From positions 1-64,000 of the forward strand of contig OMYF01000012.1 of the NCBI GenBank assembly GCA_900315205.1: a stretch of DNA of 64,000 bases, given 5' to 3'. The first letter of the stretch is position 1. Each line of letters opens with the position of its first letter. Of the stretch, positions 8,435-16,972 are shown in pieces. The notes below the pieces were generated by a model. It made no database searches and was not told where the DNA came from. It worked only from the letters and a program-made list of their open reading frames with translations. This DNA is from an uncultured Acidaminococcus sp. (GTDB lineage Bacteria; Bacillota; Negativicutes; Acidaminococcales; Acidaminococcaceae). The position numbers and the translations under genes are program-made.

Positions 8435-8618
8435 GAATAACTTATAAAATTTACGAAAAATATTCGAATATCAACGGTAGAGACGTAAAATCATTAAATA
8501 AAGTTCGGAAAAATCAAAAAAGACAGGAGCCTTTTCCTGTGTAATATCTTTCAGACACGGGGGATGGGATCCTGCAGGGGATACGTTTCCATGACCGCAT
8601 ATCTGACAGGACTTGTGT

Positions 8619-8647
8619 CTTGACATATTGCTTGTCAAGTGTAAAAT
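8619..8647 (+). promoter_or_regulatory. niaR promoter inside a CTTGACA-TGTCAAG palindrome
   Basis: TTGACA (8620-8625) and TAAAAT (8642-8647) have a 16-base spacer. CTTGACA (8619-8625), seven bases, TGTCAAG (8633-8639) form a perfect inverted repeat that contains the -35 box. This is where an autorepressor such as NiaR would bind. Confidence 0.6.
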
Positions 8648-8717
8648 GGAAGCATCTGTGAAAAGACCGGGCGGACGGAAATGGAGCTGCCGGAGCTGCA
8701 GAAAGAGGGAATTGACA

Positions 8718-9239
8718 GTGCAGACCAGTGAAGGTACAAAAAGACGGGAAAAAATCAAAGAAAAACTGCGGGAAGCCGGCAAGCCTGTTTCCGGATCCGA
8801 GTTGGCCCGGCGCTTCCATGTGAGCCGTCAGGTCATCGTGCAGGATATTGCCCTGCTGCGGGCGGCCGACGAGCCCGTCCTTGCCACGCCGCGGGGATAT
8901 CTGATCCGGGCCGGAGAAGAACCGCGGGTGCGGCGTTTCAAGGTCCGCCATACCTTCGATCAGATGGAGGAGGAACTGAATATTTTTGTCGATGCCGGTG
9001 CAACCGTGCGCAATGTCCTGATCCAGCATCCTGTCTACGGGCTCCTGGAGGGTAAGCTGAACCTTTCCAGCCGGCGCGGCGTGCGTCAGTTCATGGCGAG
9101 GATCGCGGCCCATCCGGATGCACCGCTGATGAACATGGCGGACGGGATCCATTATCATACGGTGGAAGCGCCCAGTATAGAGGTGCTGGACGAAATCCGG
9201 GACGCTCTGGAAGCGGCGGGCTTCCTTGTGGAGACCTGA
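8718..9239 (+). CDS. niaR: NiaR-type transcriptional repressor (HTH + 3H domain)
   Basis: A 173-residue regulator. Residues about 5-60 form a winged helix (GSELARRFHVSRQVIVQDIALLRA, HTH_11 type); the rest is a 3H domain, named for three conserved histidines, here seen in VRHTFDQM, IQHPVYG and HYHTVEAP. This architecture is NiaR (YrxA), the nicotinic-acid-responsive repressor of NAD synthesis and niacin transport genes in Firmicutes. No NAD gene adjoins it. I start at GTG 8718, seven bases behind AGAGGGA; an in-frame ATG at 8682 would add a Cys/Arg-rich leader not typical of the family. The palindrome at 8619-8639 suggests autoregulation. Confidence 0.88.
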   Translation: MQTSEGTKRREKIKEKLREAGKPVSGSELARRFHVSRQVIVQDIALLRAADEPVLATPRGYLIRAGEEPRVRRFKVRHTFDQMEEELNIFVDAGATVRNVLIQHPVYGLLEGKLNLSSRRGVRQFMARIAAHPDAPLMNMADGIHYHTVEAPSIEVLDEIRDALEAAGFLVET

Positions 9240-9393
9240 AGGCAGCGGCAGAAAATCTCATCTGGGAGATGCGGCCATGGGCCGGGAAAAATCCATCCCG
9301 CAAGGCCAGTGATATTTCCGATATCCCGTCATTTTGGCCGGGATCCAGTGACGTGATATAATAAATGGCAAAAACCGGCGAAAGGAGCACGCT

Positions 9394-9825
9394 ATGAAGA
9401 AACAGTTCATTGCAGGCGTACTGGCGGCCTCACTTTTTGGATTCGGGGGCGGTCTCATGACTGCACAGGCTTTTGACATCGGATCCGTCCTGAAACTTGG
9501 CGGGATCTCCTATCTGGTCGAACGCTTCGGGAGTGAGATCAATACGGCGATCAACAAGATCTTTTCCCAGAAGAGTATGGATACGGAGTATGCCACCAAA
9601 GTCGTGCCCATCCTGAGCCTTGGCAAGGGCGGCTACATCGGGGCAGTGCAGGTCGTGGGCCCCAAAGCGCAGGTGGATAAAGTCAAAGCCGTGGGCCAGC
9701 TGGAGTTCGGGTTCAGTGATTTTGCCCGCATCAAGGGCCTGATCCCGATCGACAAGCTCGATGTTTCCAATGTGAACCGAGTGCAGGGCGTGGGTGTTTC
9801 CGCTGTGATCGATTTTAAATTGTAA
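9394..9825 (+). CDS. Secreted or periplasmic protein of unknown function
   Basis: A 143-residue protein with a clear signal peptide (MKKQFIAGVLAASLFGFGGGLMTAQA, cleavage probably after AQA). The mature part contains VVPILSLGKGGYIGAVQVVGPKAQVDKVKAVGQLEFGF and ends in VNRVQGVGVSAVIDFKL, Gly/Val-rich and likely beta-structured. I recognise no family. A TATAAT box at 9358-9363 and an AAAGGAG site precede it. The DUF6282 gene follows after 25 bases, so the two may share a transcript, but their functions need not be linked. Confidence 0.75.
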   Translation: MKKQFIAGVLAASLFGFGGGLMTAQAFDIGSVLKLGGISYLVERFGSEINTAINKIFSQKSMDTEYATKVVPILSLGKGGYIGAVQVVGPKAQVDKVKAVGQLEFGFSDFARIKGLIPIDKLDVSNVNRVQGVGVSAVIDFKL

Positions 9826-9850
9826 TACCGGAAGACAGTGAGGAGAAAGC

Positions 9851-10726
9851 ATGGAATTTTCTGACGAGCCGTACAAAAGCCTGATCCCGTCCCTGCTGCA
9901 GGGGGCCTGGGATCTGCATATCCATACGATCCCGTCCCAGTTCCCGCGGGCCCTGGACGATGTGGAGACCGTCCAGCAGGCCTCGGCAGCGGGGATGGCA
10001 GGAGTCGTCATCAAATCGCATTATGAGCCCACCGGGGCACGGGCACGGCTTGTCAACCGGCGTAAGGTCGGGACGGCCAGGGCTTTTGGCACAGTGGTCC
10101 TGAACTGGCCCGTGGGCGGACTCAACCCCTACGCCGTCTGGAGCGCCCTGGAGATGGGGGCGGGCCTGGTCTTCATGCCGACCCGGGATGCTGCCAACTG
10201 CCTGCGCGATCCGGCTCTGCAGAAGAATTTCTTCGAGCGGCCCGGCATTTCCATCCTCGATGCGGATGGCGCCCTGAGGCCCGAAGTACTGACGATCATG
10301 GAAATCGTCAAAAAATATGGGGCGGCACTTGCCACGGGACATATCAGCCCTGAGGAAAGTCTTGTCCTTTGCCGGGAAGGCTGCCGGCGGGGTGTCCGCA
10401 TGGTGCTGACCCATCCGGAATGGTACCGGACGGCGATGGCGCCGGAACAGCAGCGGGAACTGGCCCGGGAGGGGACCTTCATTGAAAAATGCTGGTACAA
10501 TCTTGAGGACGGAAGCTGCAGCCCTGCGGAAATGGCATGTCATATCCGCATGATCGGGGCGGAGCACTGCTTCCTTTCTACCGATCGGGGCCAGAAAGGC
10601 AGGGAATTCCCGGTGGATGCCATGAAGCATTTCATTGCGGTCCTGCTGGAGGAAGGCATCACGGAAACAGAGCTCCGGCAGATGCTCTGCCGTACGCCGC
10701 GGCGCGTCCTGGGACTTGATGCCTGA
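9851..10726 (+). CDS. DUF6282 family metal-dependent hydrolase-like protein
   Basis: A 291-residue cytosolic protein. The N-terminal motif WDLHIHTIPSQFPR carries the HxH metal pair of amidohydrolase/PHP-like TIM barrels; further candidate ligands lie in IKSHYEPT, ATGHISPEES, VLTHPEWYR and LSTDRGQ near the C terminus. It matches the DUF6282 group of predicted metal-dependent hydrolases, for which no substrate is established. A GAGGAG site precedes the ATG. A strong two-way hairpin (10748-10795) ends it. Confidence 0.85.
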   Translation: MEFSDEPYKSLIPSLLQGAWDLHIHTIPSQFPRALDDVETVQQASAAGMAGVVIKSHYEPTGARARLVNRRKVGTARAFGTVVLNWPVGGLNPYAVWSALEMGAGLVFMPTRDAANCLRDPALQKNFFERPGISILDADGALRPEVLTIMEIVKKYGAALATGHISPEESLVLCREGCRRGVRMVLTHPEWYRTAMAPEQQRELAREGTFIEKCWYNLEDGSCSPAEMACHIRMIGAEHCFLSTDRGQKGREFPVDAMKHFIAVLLEEGITETELRQMLCRTPRRVLGLDA

Positions 10727-10747
10727 AAACGGCAGGTATGGACGAAA

Positions 10748-10795
10748 AAAGGATCTTCTCCCATCCGGAATGATGCCGGATGGAGAAGATCCTTT
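10748..10795. terminator. Bidirectional terminator between convergent genes
   Basis: AAAGGATCTTCTCC...ATCCGG pairs with CCGGAT...GGAGAAGATCCTTT, about 20 bp with one bulge, flanked by an A-run on the left. It can end both the DUF6282 gene and the convergent membrane-protein gene. Confidence 0.85.
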
Positions 10796-10821
10796 GCTGT
10801 TTGGAGAAAACTGTCAAAACT

Positions 10822-12189
10822 TCAATGCTTCCTAAGTACGCCTTCTTTATTGATGAGATGCCACAGGAGGACCGGCGTCCCCAGGTCAGCCAGGAGCTCC
10901 AGGAGACAGAGCTCCGTATCCGCATAGGTGATGGAGGGTTTCTGCAGCGTCTTGTAAAGCACGATGTGAGCGAGGAGGCACGACAGCAGCGTCCAGACCC
11001 AGAGTCCTTTCAGGCGGTGCGAACGGGCAGGCGCAAAAAGGAGAGCGGAAAGGCCGCCGATCATGGCCAGGGTGATCAGGATCAGGGTCACATCCAGGAA
11101 GATGCTGCCCAGAGGATAGAGCAGGATGAACTCCGCCGCGGCAAGCAGGATGGCGGCCCAGGCTGTGACGGTACTGCTGCTTTCGCCCCGGCGGGACTCA
11201 TAGTATGCCTGCAGGCGCCGTGCCGTATCCGGCCAGCGCTGTCCCAGCCGCTGGAACCCGGTCTTCAGGACGGCTGAAAGGAAGGATGGGCCATGCTTGT
11301 GCACGGCCAGCTTTTCCAGCTCGTTTACGTGGAGCCGGATGGCTTCGGTTTCTTCCGGCGTTTCGGGCCGGATCTCCAGGGCCGGCGCCAGGCTGTTTGC
11401 CGGGTGGTCCACGATGTAATTGTACCCGATGATGGAAAAAGCGATGGCGCCGATCATGTTCACAAAGAGGTCCTTCATGGTATCGATGATCCCGATGTCG
11501 AGATAGCCGCCATTGATGGTATATGTGCTGCCGTCCGCCGTGTAGATGACGGTGCGCGTGATATTGGCGATTTTCAGCGCTTTCTGGGCACTGTCCGTGT
11601 TGAGAGCCAGTGTGCCGATGGTCCTGACGACCGTGTCGTTCTGCATATCCGCGTAGAAGAAGATGTCGACGAAAAATTCACAGAACTCCCAGAGGACTCC
11701 TACGGTCATGGAAAAGCAGAAGGCTGCAATGACGACGTAGAGCGGTGACAGATGGATCCGGGCACTGTTGCGGTTGAACAGGTCGATGAGGGAGAAACCG
11801 ACTGCGGCACAGAGGAATCCGTTCATGGTGTGCAGCATCGTATCCCAGCCGGGGATCAGCACGTAGTAGCGCTGGATTTCACCAAGGATGGCCGCGGCGT
11901 AGATGAAAAGATAGATGATGGATTCAAAAAGGGCCGGGATTCGGAGCTTGAAGTTTTCCTCGGCGAAGGCCGGGACGAGGAAAAGCACCAGAGCCAGGAG
12001 ACAGAGCGCCACGTTTTCGTACTGGCCCAGCAAAAAGCACCAGACCATGGTCACGATGACCAGAAAACGCAGGCAGCAATAAAGGACAAACTGCTTTGGT
12101 TCCGTGGCGATCCGCAGCTGGAGCCGGTGGATGAACCGCATCAGACTGGGATGGCGTTCTTTGTGGAAATGGAAATCAGGCCGCTGCAC
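10822..12189 (-). CDS. Large membrane protein with YjdF/DUF2238-like domain
   Basis: A 455-residue polytopic protein. The N-terminal part has helices around residues 35-90 and 95-180, with the segment IPGWDTMLHTMNGFLCAAVGFSLIDLFNR followed by FSMTVGVLWEFCEFFVD, the motif set of YjdF-type (DUF2238/PF09997) inner-membrane proteins. A soluble stretch then runs to about 350, followed by four more helices. Function of this family is unknown. Start is a GTG at 12189 behind AAGGTG. The carboxy-terminal helical domain makes it much longer than YjdF (about 210 residues), so this may be a fusion. Confidence 0.7.
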   Translation of the reverse strand: MQRPDFHFHKERHPSLMRFIHRLQLRIATEPKQFVLYCCLRFLVIVTMVWCFLLGQYENVALCLLALVLFLVPAFAEENFKLRIPALFESIIYLFIYAAAILGEIQRYYVLIPGWDTMLHTMNGFLCAAVGFSLIDLFNRNSARIHLSPLYVVIAAFCFSMTVGVLWEFCEFFVDIFFYADMQNDTVVRTIGTLALNTDSAQKALKIANITRTVIYTADGSTYTINGGYLDIGIIDTMKDLFVNMIGAIAFSIIGYNYIVDHPANSLAPALEIRPETPEETEAIRLHVNELEKLAVHKHGPSFLSAVLKTGFQRLGQRWPDTARRLQAYYESRRGESSSTVTAWAAILLAAAEFILLYPLGSIFLDVTLILITLAMIGGLSALLFAPARSHRLKGLWVWTLLSCLLAHIVLYKTLQKPSITYADTELCLLELLADLGTPVLLWHLINKEGVLRKH

Positions 12190-12353
12190 GGCAAGTTCAC
12201 CTTCTTTATCAAGGACATGCTGATTCCATCATAAAAAGGAATGGCAGCCTTGTCAACACTCAGGGAACAAAGCCGCAGCAGCATTGTTCCTTCAGGCTGC
12301 AGAGTGCGGTATAATGACAGAAGGAAACGATCCGGAAAGTCAGGTGAATGGAA

Positions 12354-12560
12354 TTGAAAATCGGTTTTCGGACACCCAGTCTCAAAAAATCCATCAGTGC
12401 CCGCACGACCGGACAGCTGAAGCGGTCCGTCAAGCGGGCCCTTATCCCGGGCTATGGGAAAAAAGGCATGGGGATCCTTCATCCTAAAAAGGCTTTATAT
12501 AACAAGGTTTACCGGAAGACGACCTTTGGCCTGTCCGACCTGCTGAAGCTCTTCAAATAA
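12354..12560 (+). CDS. Small Lys/Arg-rich conserved hypothetical protein (68 aa)
   Basis: A 68-residue, strongly basic protein (KIGFRTPSLKKSISARTTGQ ... YGKKGMGILHPKKALYNKVYRKTTFGL). I recall similar short proteins annotated as hypothetical across Firmicutes, so I judge it real, but no function is established. The TTG at 12354 sits seven bases behind AGGTGA; the ATG at 12348 overlaps that site. A TATAAT box at 12310-12315 lies upstream. The high charge suggests binding to nucleic acid or membrane phosphate, which is only a guess. Confidence 0.65.
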   Translation: MKIGFRTPSLKKSISARTTGQLKRSVKRALIPGYGKKGMGILHPKKALYNKVYRKTTFGLSDLLKLFK

Positions 12561-12830
12561 GAGGTGGGGCAAATACTCTTTCCGGCCCCGTCTCCGGAAC
12601 CTGAAAAATGGGATCTTTGGAGATCGCCTTGCTGATAAGCGCAGACGGAAACGGACCGGAACAGGATTTTTTTGCAGATATCCCCAAAAACAGGAGCTGT
12701 CCGGTACTGCTGGAATCAATTGTGATACAATAATCGGGAAATATCTGAAGGAACGGAAATTTTGCCGCATTTTGTACCGAAAATACTGCATCGGCGGCAT
12801 ACTATGCCGTCTTTTGGGAAGGAGTTCAGT

Positions 12831-13757
12831 GTGGAATTACGTGTGCTGCGCTATTTTTTGACGATTGCCCGGGAAGAGAATATCACGCGGGCTGCCCAGA
12901 TCCTCCATATCACGCAGCCGACGCTGTCCCGGCAGATCCAGCAGCTGGAGGAGGAACTGAAGGTTACCCTGTTCCAGAGGTCCCGGCACCGCATTGTCCT
13001 GACAGAGGCCGGGATGCGGCTGAAGCTGCGGGCACAGGATCTGATCGAGCTGGCAGACCGGACGAAACGGGAAATGGAGCAGAAGGACGAGATCATTTCC
13101 GGCGAGATTTCCATCGGCTGCGGCGAGACACGGAATTTCCGTTTTCTGGCAAATGTCATGGAGGGATTCCAGGATACCTACCCGGAAGTGTATTTTTCCA
13201 TCTATACAGGGATCGCCGACGATGTCACCGAACGCCTTGACAGGGGTCTGCTCGATTTCGGGCTCCTGATCGAACCGGTGGATATCAGCCGCTTCCAGTT
13301 CATCCGGATGCCGGAAGAAGACTGCTGGAGCGTCCTGCTGCCCAAAAATCACCGGCTGGCAGAACAAAAGAGTATTTCACCCTGTGACCTGGTGGATGAA
13401 AAACTCATCCTGGCAGGACGGCGCTCCGTCAATAACCAGCTGGAGCACTGGTTTGGCCCGTATGCGGACCAGCTGAAACAGGCCACCTATATGAATCTGT
13501 CCCTTTTCAATAAATGTGTCCTTGTGGAAGAAGGCGTGGGGCTGGCTTTGACCCTGGATTTTTGTTATGTACCGGACGGGCTTGTCATGGTGCCCATGGA
13601 TCCGCCCATCCGCAATGGCGCATTTCTCGTTTGGAAGAAAAACCATTTCCTTTCCCCGACCATGGCCCGGTTCACGGATGCCGTGCGCCGCGCCCTGGAG
13701 GGAGTGCGGACAAAACAGGGACAGAAAGGAAACAGACGGCCTGCAGGGCCGGAATGA
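12831..13757 (+). CDS. LysR-family transcriptional regulator
   Basis: A 308-residue LTTR. The winged helix occupies residues 1-60 (LRYFLTIAREENITRAAQILHITQPTLSRQIQQLEEEL), followed by the linker helix and a two-lobed effector-binding domain (GEISIGCGETRNFRFLANVMEGF onward). It starts with GTG at 12831, six bases behind AAGGAG; the longer ATG reading lacks a site. It is followed 21 bases later by crcB in the same direction. The usual divergent target gene is absent: the upstream gene runs the same way, so the regulon cannot be guessed. Confidence 0.92.
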   Translation: MELRVLRYFLTIAREENITRAAQILHITQPTLSRQIQQLEEELKVTLFQRSRHRIVLTEAGMRLKLRAQDLIELADRTKREMEQKDEIISGEISIGCGETRNFRFLANVMEGFQDTYPEVYFSIYTGIADDVTERLDRGLLDFGLLIEPVDISRFQFIRMPEEDCWSVLLPKNHRLAEQKSISPCDLVDEKLILAGRRSVNNQLEHWFGPYADQLKQATYMNLSLFNKCVLVEEGVGLALTLDFCYVPDGLVMVPMDPPIRNGAFLVWKKNHFLSPTMARFTDAVRRALEGVRTKQGQKGNRRPAGPE

Positions 13758-13778
13758 TACGGAAAGGATGGGAAACGA

Positions 13779-14141
13779 ATGGAATTCCTTTATGTCGGCT
13801 GCGGCGGTGCCGTGGGAGCGGCAGCCCGCTATGCAGTCAGCCTGCTGCCGCTCAGGGCAGATCTGCCGGTGCTCACGCTGCTGACCAATTTTCTGGGGGC
13901 TATGCTCATCGGCTTCCTGACAGGCCTTGCTGAAGGCCGCGGCGTGTCCCCGCAGGGGATGCTTTTCTGGAAAACCGGGATCTGCGGCGGGTTCACGACC
14001 TTTTCCACTTTCTCCCTGGAGACGATGCAGCTCTTCCGGCAGGGCAGGTCCGCCCTGGGAGTGCTGTACGCAGCTCTCAGTGTGGGGCTCTGCGGTCTCG
14101 GCGTCATGCTGGGCTGGGCCCTGGGCAGAAAAGTGGAGTGA
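13779..14141 (+). CDS. crcB: Fluoride ion channel CrcB/FluC
   Basis: A 120-residue four-helix membrane protein that exports fluoride as a dual-topology dimer. Family motifs are present: GGAVGAAARYAVS at the start, TLLTNFLGAMLIGFL (pore Asn) and GICGGFTTFSTFSLE (the Phe-box and Na+ site region). A GGAAAGG site precedes the ATG. No fluoride riboswitch is visible upstream; the gene follows the LysR gene directly. Only one copy is present, consistent with a homodimeric channel. Confidence 0.93.
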   Translation: MEFLYVGCGGAVGAAARYAVSLLPLRADLPVLTLLTNFLGAMLIGFLTGLAEGRGVSPQGMLFWKTGICGGFTTFSTFSLETMQLFRQGRSALGVLYAALSVGLCGLGVMLGWALGRKVE

Positions 14142-14196
14142 TCGGGCAGCCGTGCCTATAAGAGTTTTTTTATAAGAATCGTAACAAAAACGGCAT

Positions 14197-14226
14197 TTTA
14201 CTTTCCCGGGATTCAGAGCCTATAAT
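14197..14226 (+). promoter_or_regulatory. Promoter of the RraA-like gene
   Basis: TTTACT (14197-14202), 18 bases, TATAAT (14221-14226), then AGGAGGAAA before the ATG at 14257. Confidence 0.5.
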
Positions 14227-14256
14227 GGGAATGTATATGAACAGGAGGAAATAATC

Positions 14257-14970
14257 ATGAATATTGGCTGCAGGATTTTTAAGGATTTTGAGCGCCCGCC
14301 CAAGGAACTGGTCAGACGCTTTTATGATTTGGCTGTTTCCGATCTCGACGACACGATGTCCAAATTCGGTGCCGTGGATCACCGGATCCAGCCCATGCGC
14401 AAATACACCCGTTCCATGGTGGGAACGGCTTTCACCATTCGTCTGCCCCATGGCGACAATCTGCTGTTCCGTGCTGCCATCCAGTATATGAAACGGGGAG
14501 ATGTCGTCGTCATCGATGCCGGCGGGTTCGAAGACCGTGCCGTGGCCGGTGAAGTCACTGCCAAGTACTGCCGTGCCCGCGGTGTCAAGGGCATGATCAT
14601 CGACGGTGCCACCCGTGATTCGGCCGTACTTTCCGAGATGGAGAATTTCCCCGTCTTTGTACGGGCCATCAGCCCGAACGGGCCGTATTTCAACGGTCCC
14701 GGTGAAGTCAATGTGCCCATCGTCGTGGGCGGTCAGATCGTCTGCCCCGGTGATATCGTCGTAGCCGATTCTGACGGCATCGTTTTCATCAACCCGGCTA
14801 ACGCCGAGGAAGTGCTGACTCAGTCCGTCAAGATCACGACCCGTGACCGCAATAACCTGAAGGAGCTGGAAGAGACCGGCACCTGCAATCAGGACTGGGT
14901 CATGGACAAACTGAAGACCATTGGCTGTGAAGTCCAGGATATGGCTGAACCTTTCAGAAGGATGGACTGA
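14257..14970 (+). CDS. RraA family protein (HMG/CHA aldolase-like)
   Basis: A 237-residue protein of the RraA/methyltransferase-like fold. The characteristic core is seen as GTAFTIRLPHGDN, RGDVVVIDAGGFEDRAVAGE, GVKGMIIDGATRDSAVL and PGDIVVADSDGIVFI. The Gly-Asp-Gly-Arg metal-binding region (here DGATRD) matches the aldolase branch (4-hydroxy-4-methyl-2-oxoglutarate/4-carboxy-4-hydroxy-2-oxoadipate aldolases), which cleave to pyruvate, rather than the RNase E inhibitor; however, many such proteins have unknown substrates. It has its own promoter and terminator and stands alone. Confidence 0.85.
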   Translation: MNIGCRIFKDFERPPKELVRRFYDLAVSDLDDTMSKFGAVDHRIQPMRKYTRSMVGTAFTIRLPHGDNLLFRAAIQYMKRGDVVVIDAGGFEDRAVAGEVTAKYCRARGVKGMIIDGATRDSAVLSEMENFPVFVRAISPNGPYFNGPGEVNVPIVVGGQIVCPGDIVVADSDGIVFINPANAEEVLTQSVKITTRDRNNLKELEETGTCNQDWVMDKLKTIGCEVQDMAEPFRRMD

Positions 14971-15007
14971 ACAGAAACAGCTGTTTGAGCGGCAGTATTA
15001 ATTGAAG

Positions 15008-15054
15008 ATCCGGCTGGACGGTTCCCGCAAAGGAGCGTCTCTGCCGGATTTTTT
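15008..15054 (+). terminator. Terminator after the RraA-like gene
   Basis: ATCCGGC pairs with GCCGGAT, extended by GGACG/CGTCT pairing, followed by TTTTTT. Confidence 0.75.
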
Positions 15055-15198
15055 GCGCGGAGCGGACGGACAGTTCACAGAATGTTCGTTCCCGCAGGGA
15101 TCAGGTTTGCTATAATAGGACGCGGCGGACCGTGGTGTCCGGGGAACCGTCGGATCATCAGAGGGTTCCGGGTTAGCTGCACAAAGGAGAATTTGATC

Positions 15199-16575
15199 AT
15201 GACGCAAGAGCATTCGAACGGGTATCCGTACGGACAGAGGGATGCGGGCGGAGAAGGCCCTGCTCCTTCCGGCCGGGCGGTGACCGGTCACGGTTTATAT
15301 CAGGGAAATGCCGGCGGCGGAGCTGCCGGGACGGATGGCCAGGGGACTGCGGGCCGGACCGGATATCCGGACGGTTATGGTACTGCCGGGCCGCAGGGCT
15401 ATGGTGCTGCCGGACAATCCGGCTATGGAACCGCGGGCGGATATATCCATCCCCAGCCTGCGGATTACGGCGAGGAAGCTCAGGCTGCGGCCCGGGCCAG
15501 GCTGAAAGCCGCCGAAGAGGCCCGTGCCCGCGCACAGGAAGAAGAGGCGCGCCGCAGGAAAAAGCGCAAGCGGATTACCATTGCCGCCGTGCTGGCCATT
15601 ATCGTGGGCGTCGTCCTGGGCTGGTATTTCCTCTACTATACAAAGACGCCGCAGTATGCGGTCAAACTGATCCGGAAATCCGTCAATGAGCATGATGTGG
15701 TGGCCTTCCAGACCTATACGGATCTGGACTCAGTCCTGTCGAAGGGGTTTGGCGCCGTCCGCGAAGCTGAATGGGAAAATGGTGTGACCCATGAATACAA
15801 TGAGTCGGACAAAGAAGAGTATATAAAGCATGAGGAACAGGTCATCATGAATGGTGTCATGAATGGTGACTGGGACGATCCCTATAAAAAGACGGATCCC
15901 GACCGGGCTCTTCGCGTGGACTGGGAAAGCCTGACGCTGAAAGATGTGGAAGCCGGAAAGGTCCATGGAGACGAGGCTCTCGTGAATATCCGCCTGGAGA
16001 ATCCTTCCGTAGGGACGGATACGCTGGTCCTCCGCATGAAGAAGGGACCTCAGGGCAGCTGGCAGCTCCATGAAATCACGAATCTCAAAGGGTATTACAG
16101 CAAAGTCCTGCAGAAGACGGGCGCCGGTCAGAAGCAGGGAGCCAATCAGCCCGGCGGAGAGCTCCAGAAGGCTCTGGGAGAAGTGAAAGATTCACCGGTC
16201 GGCCCGATCTATGAAAAGATCAGGGAAAAAGTCCTCGACAAGGCGGGCGGCAGTGAAAGTGGGAGCAGCAGTCAAAACGGCGCCCAGGAAGGAAGCACCA
16301 GTGCGCCGCAGGCCCGGAAACAGGGCGGCAGCAGCCAGGCTTCGCTGGAAGAGCAGCGGCAGGCTGTCGAGAAAATCCTGAATCACCCGGTCGTCGGCAA
16401 GCTTGCCGGGCTGCTGGTGGACCATCAGGATGAAATCATGGCCAAGCTGGATGAATTGTCACAGGCTGTGGCAAGCGGACAGGCTGATGCGGCGATTACC
16501 GAAAAAATCAGCGGTTATGAGACCGAACTGAAGCGCATCGGGAAAATCCTCGATTTTATTTCCCGTTTCCTCTGA
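15199..16575 (+). CDS. Membrane-anchored protein with Gly/Tyr repeat N terminus, unknown function
   Basis: A 458-residue protein with four zones: a disordered Gly/Ala/Tyr-rich N terminus (residues 1-95) with GYGTAG-type repeats; a charged helix (AARARLKAAEEARARAQEEEARRRKKRKR, about 98-128); one membrane helix (ITIAAVLAIIVGVVLGWYFLYY); and an external domain starting YAVKLIRKSVNEHDVVAFQTYTDLDSVL, which resembles DUF2939-like extracytoplasmic domains. A Ser/Gly/Gln linker around 345-400 precedes a final helical segment. Positive residues before the helix predict the N terminus in the cytosol. I chose ATG 15199 behind AAGGAG. No close function is recognised. Confidence 0.75.
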   Translation: MTQEHSNGYPYGQRDAGGEGPAPSGRAVTGHGLYQGNAGGGAAGTDGQGTAGRTGYPDGYGTAGPQGYGAAGQSGYGTAGGYIHPQPADYGEEAQAAARARLKAAEEARARAQEEEARRRKKRKRITIAAVLAIIVGVVLGWYFLYYTKTPQYAVKLIRKSVNEHDVVAFQTYTDLDSVLSKGFGAVREAEWENGVTHEYNESDKEEYIKHEEQVIMNGVMNGDWDDPYKKTDPDRALRVDWESLTLKDVEAGKVHGDEALVNIRLENPSVGTDTLVLRMKKGPQGSWQLHEITNLKGYYSKVLQKTGAGQKQGANQPGGELQKALGEVKDSPVGPIYEKIREKVLDKAGGSESGSSSQNGAQEGSTSAPQARKQGGSSQASLEEQRQAVEKILNHPVVGKLAGLLVDHQDEIMAKLDELSQAVASGQADAAITEKISGYETELKRIGKILDFISRFL

Positions 16576-16599
16576 TCAGGGGCAAACGGGTGGGATGTA

Positions 16600-16744
16600 C
16601 AGCTGTGAAGCTGTGATGCGTTGGCGCTGTGCGGCTGTAAACGGTGCGGCAGCCGTCTCTGCGGCCGGACTGGGAACCCTGGCCCGTAAGCATCAGAAAA
16701 GGATCTGTGAAGAAACGAGCAATCATTTCTTTGCAGATCCTTTT
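16600..16744 (+). repeat. Intergenic repeat with YTGC-loop terminator hairpin
   Basis: Like 255-428, this stretch has GCTGTGAAGCTGTGATGC words (16600-16620), a CCGTCTCTGCGGCC...CCCGTAAGCATCAG segment (16651-16696) and then a hairpin AAAAGGATCTG / CAGATCCTTTT (16697-16744). The hairpin loop, read on the minus strand, contains ATGATTGCTCGT. It ends the upstream plus-strand gene. Confidence 0.6.
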
Positions 16745-16922
16745 GCATGTTTTCAACCAGCGCCTGGAAAATCCTTTCTTTCCGGTCTTCCCTGACAGGC
16801 AGGCTGGAAGGGCGCGGCAGGAAGAGGGCTGCCCGATGCTTCATACTTCCCATACTTCTTCACTGTGATCCGGTCCTTCTGCCTGCAGCCATCCGGCATC
16901 TTTCCAAAATATGGGGTGAATC

Positions 16923-16960
16923 AAACCTGCCGCCCCGGAACGGACCGGGACGGCAGGTTT
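16923..16960 (-). terminator. Hairpin after the purine permease gene
   Basis: AAACCTGCCG / CGGCAGGTTT with an 18-base GC-rich loop directly follows the permease stop codon. There is no T-run, so termination is uncertain. Confidence 0.5.
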
Positions 16961-16972
16961 GGAGCCATGGCC

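Noticed and set aside
13758-13778. Possible fluoride riboswitch before crcB
   Set aside because: The gap after the LysR gene is only 21 bases and lacks the conserved pseudoknot sequence.
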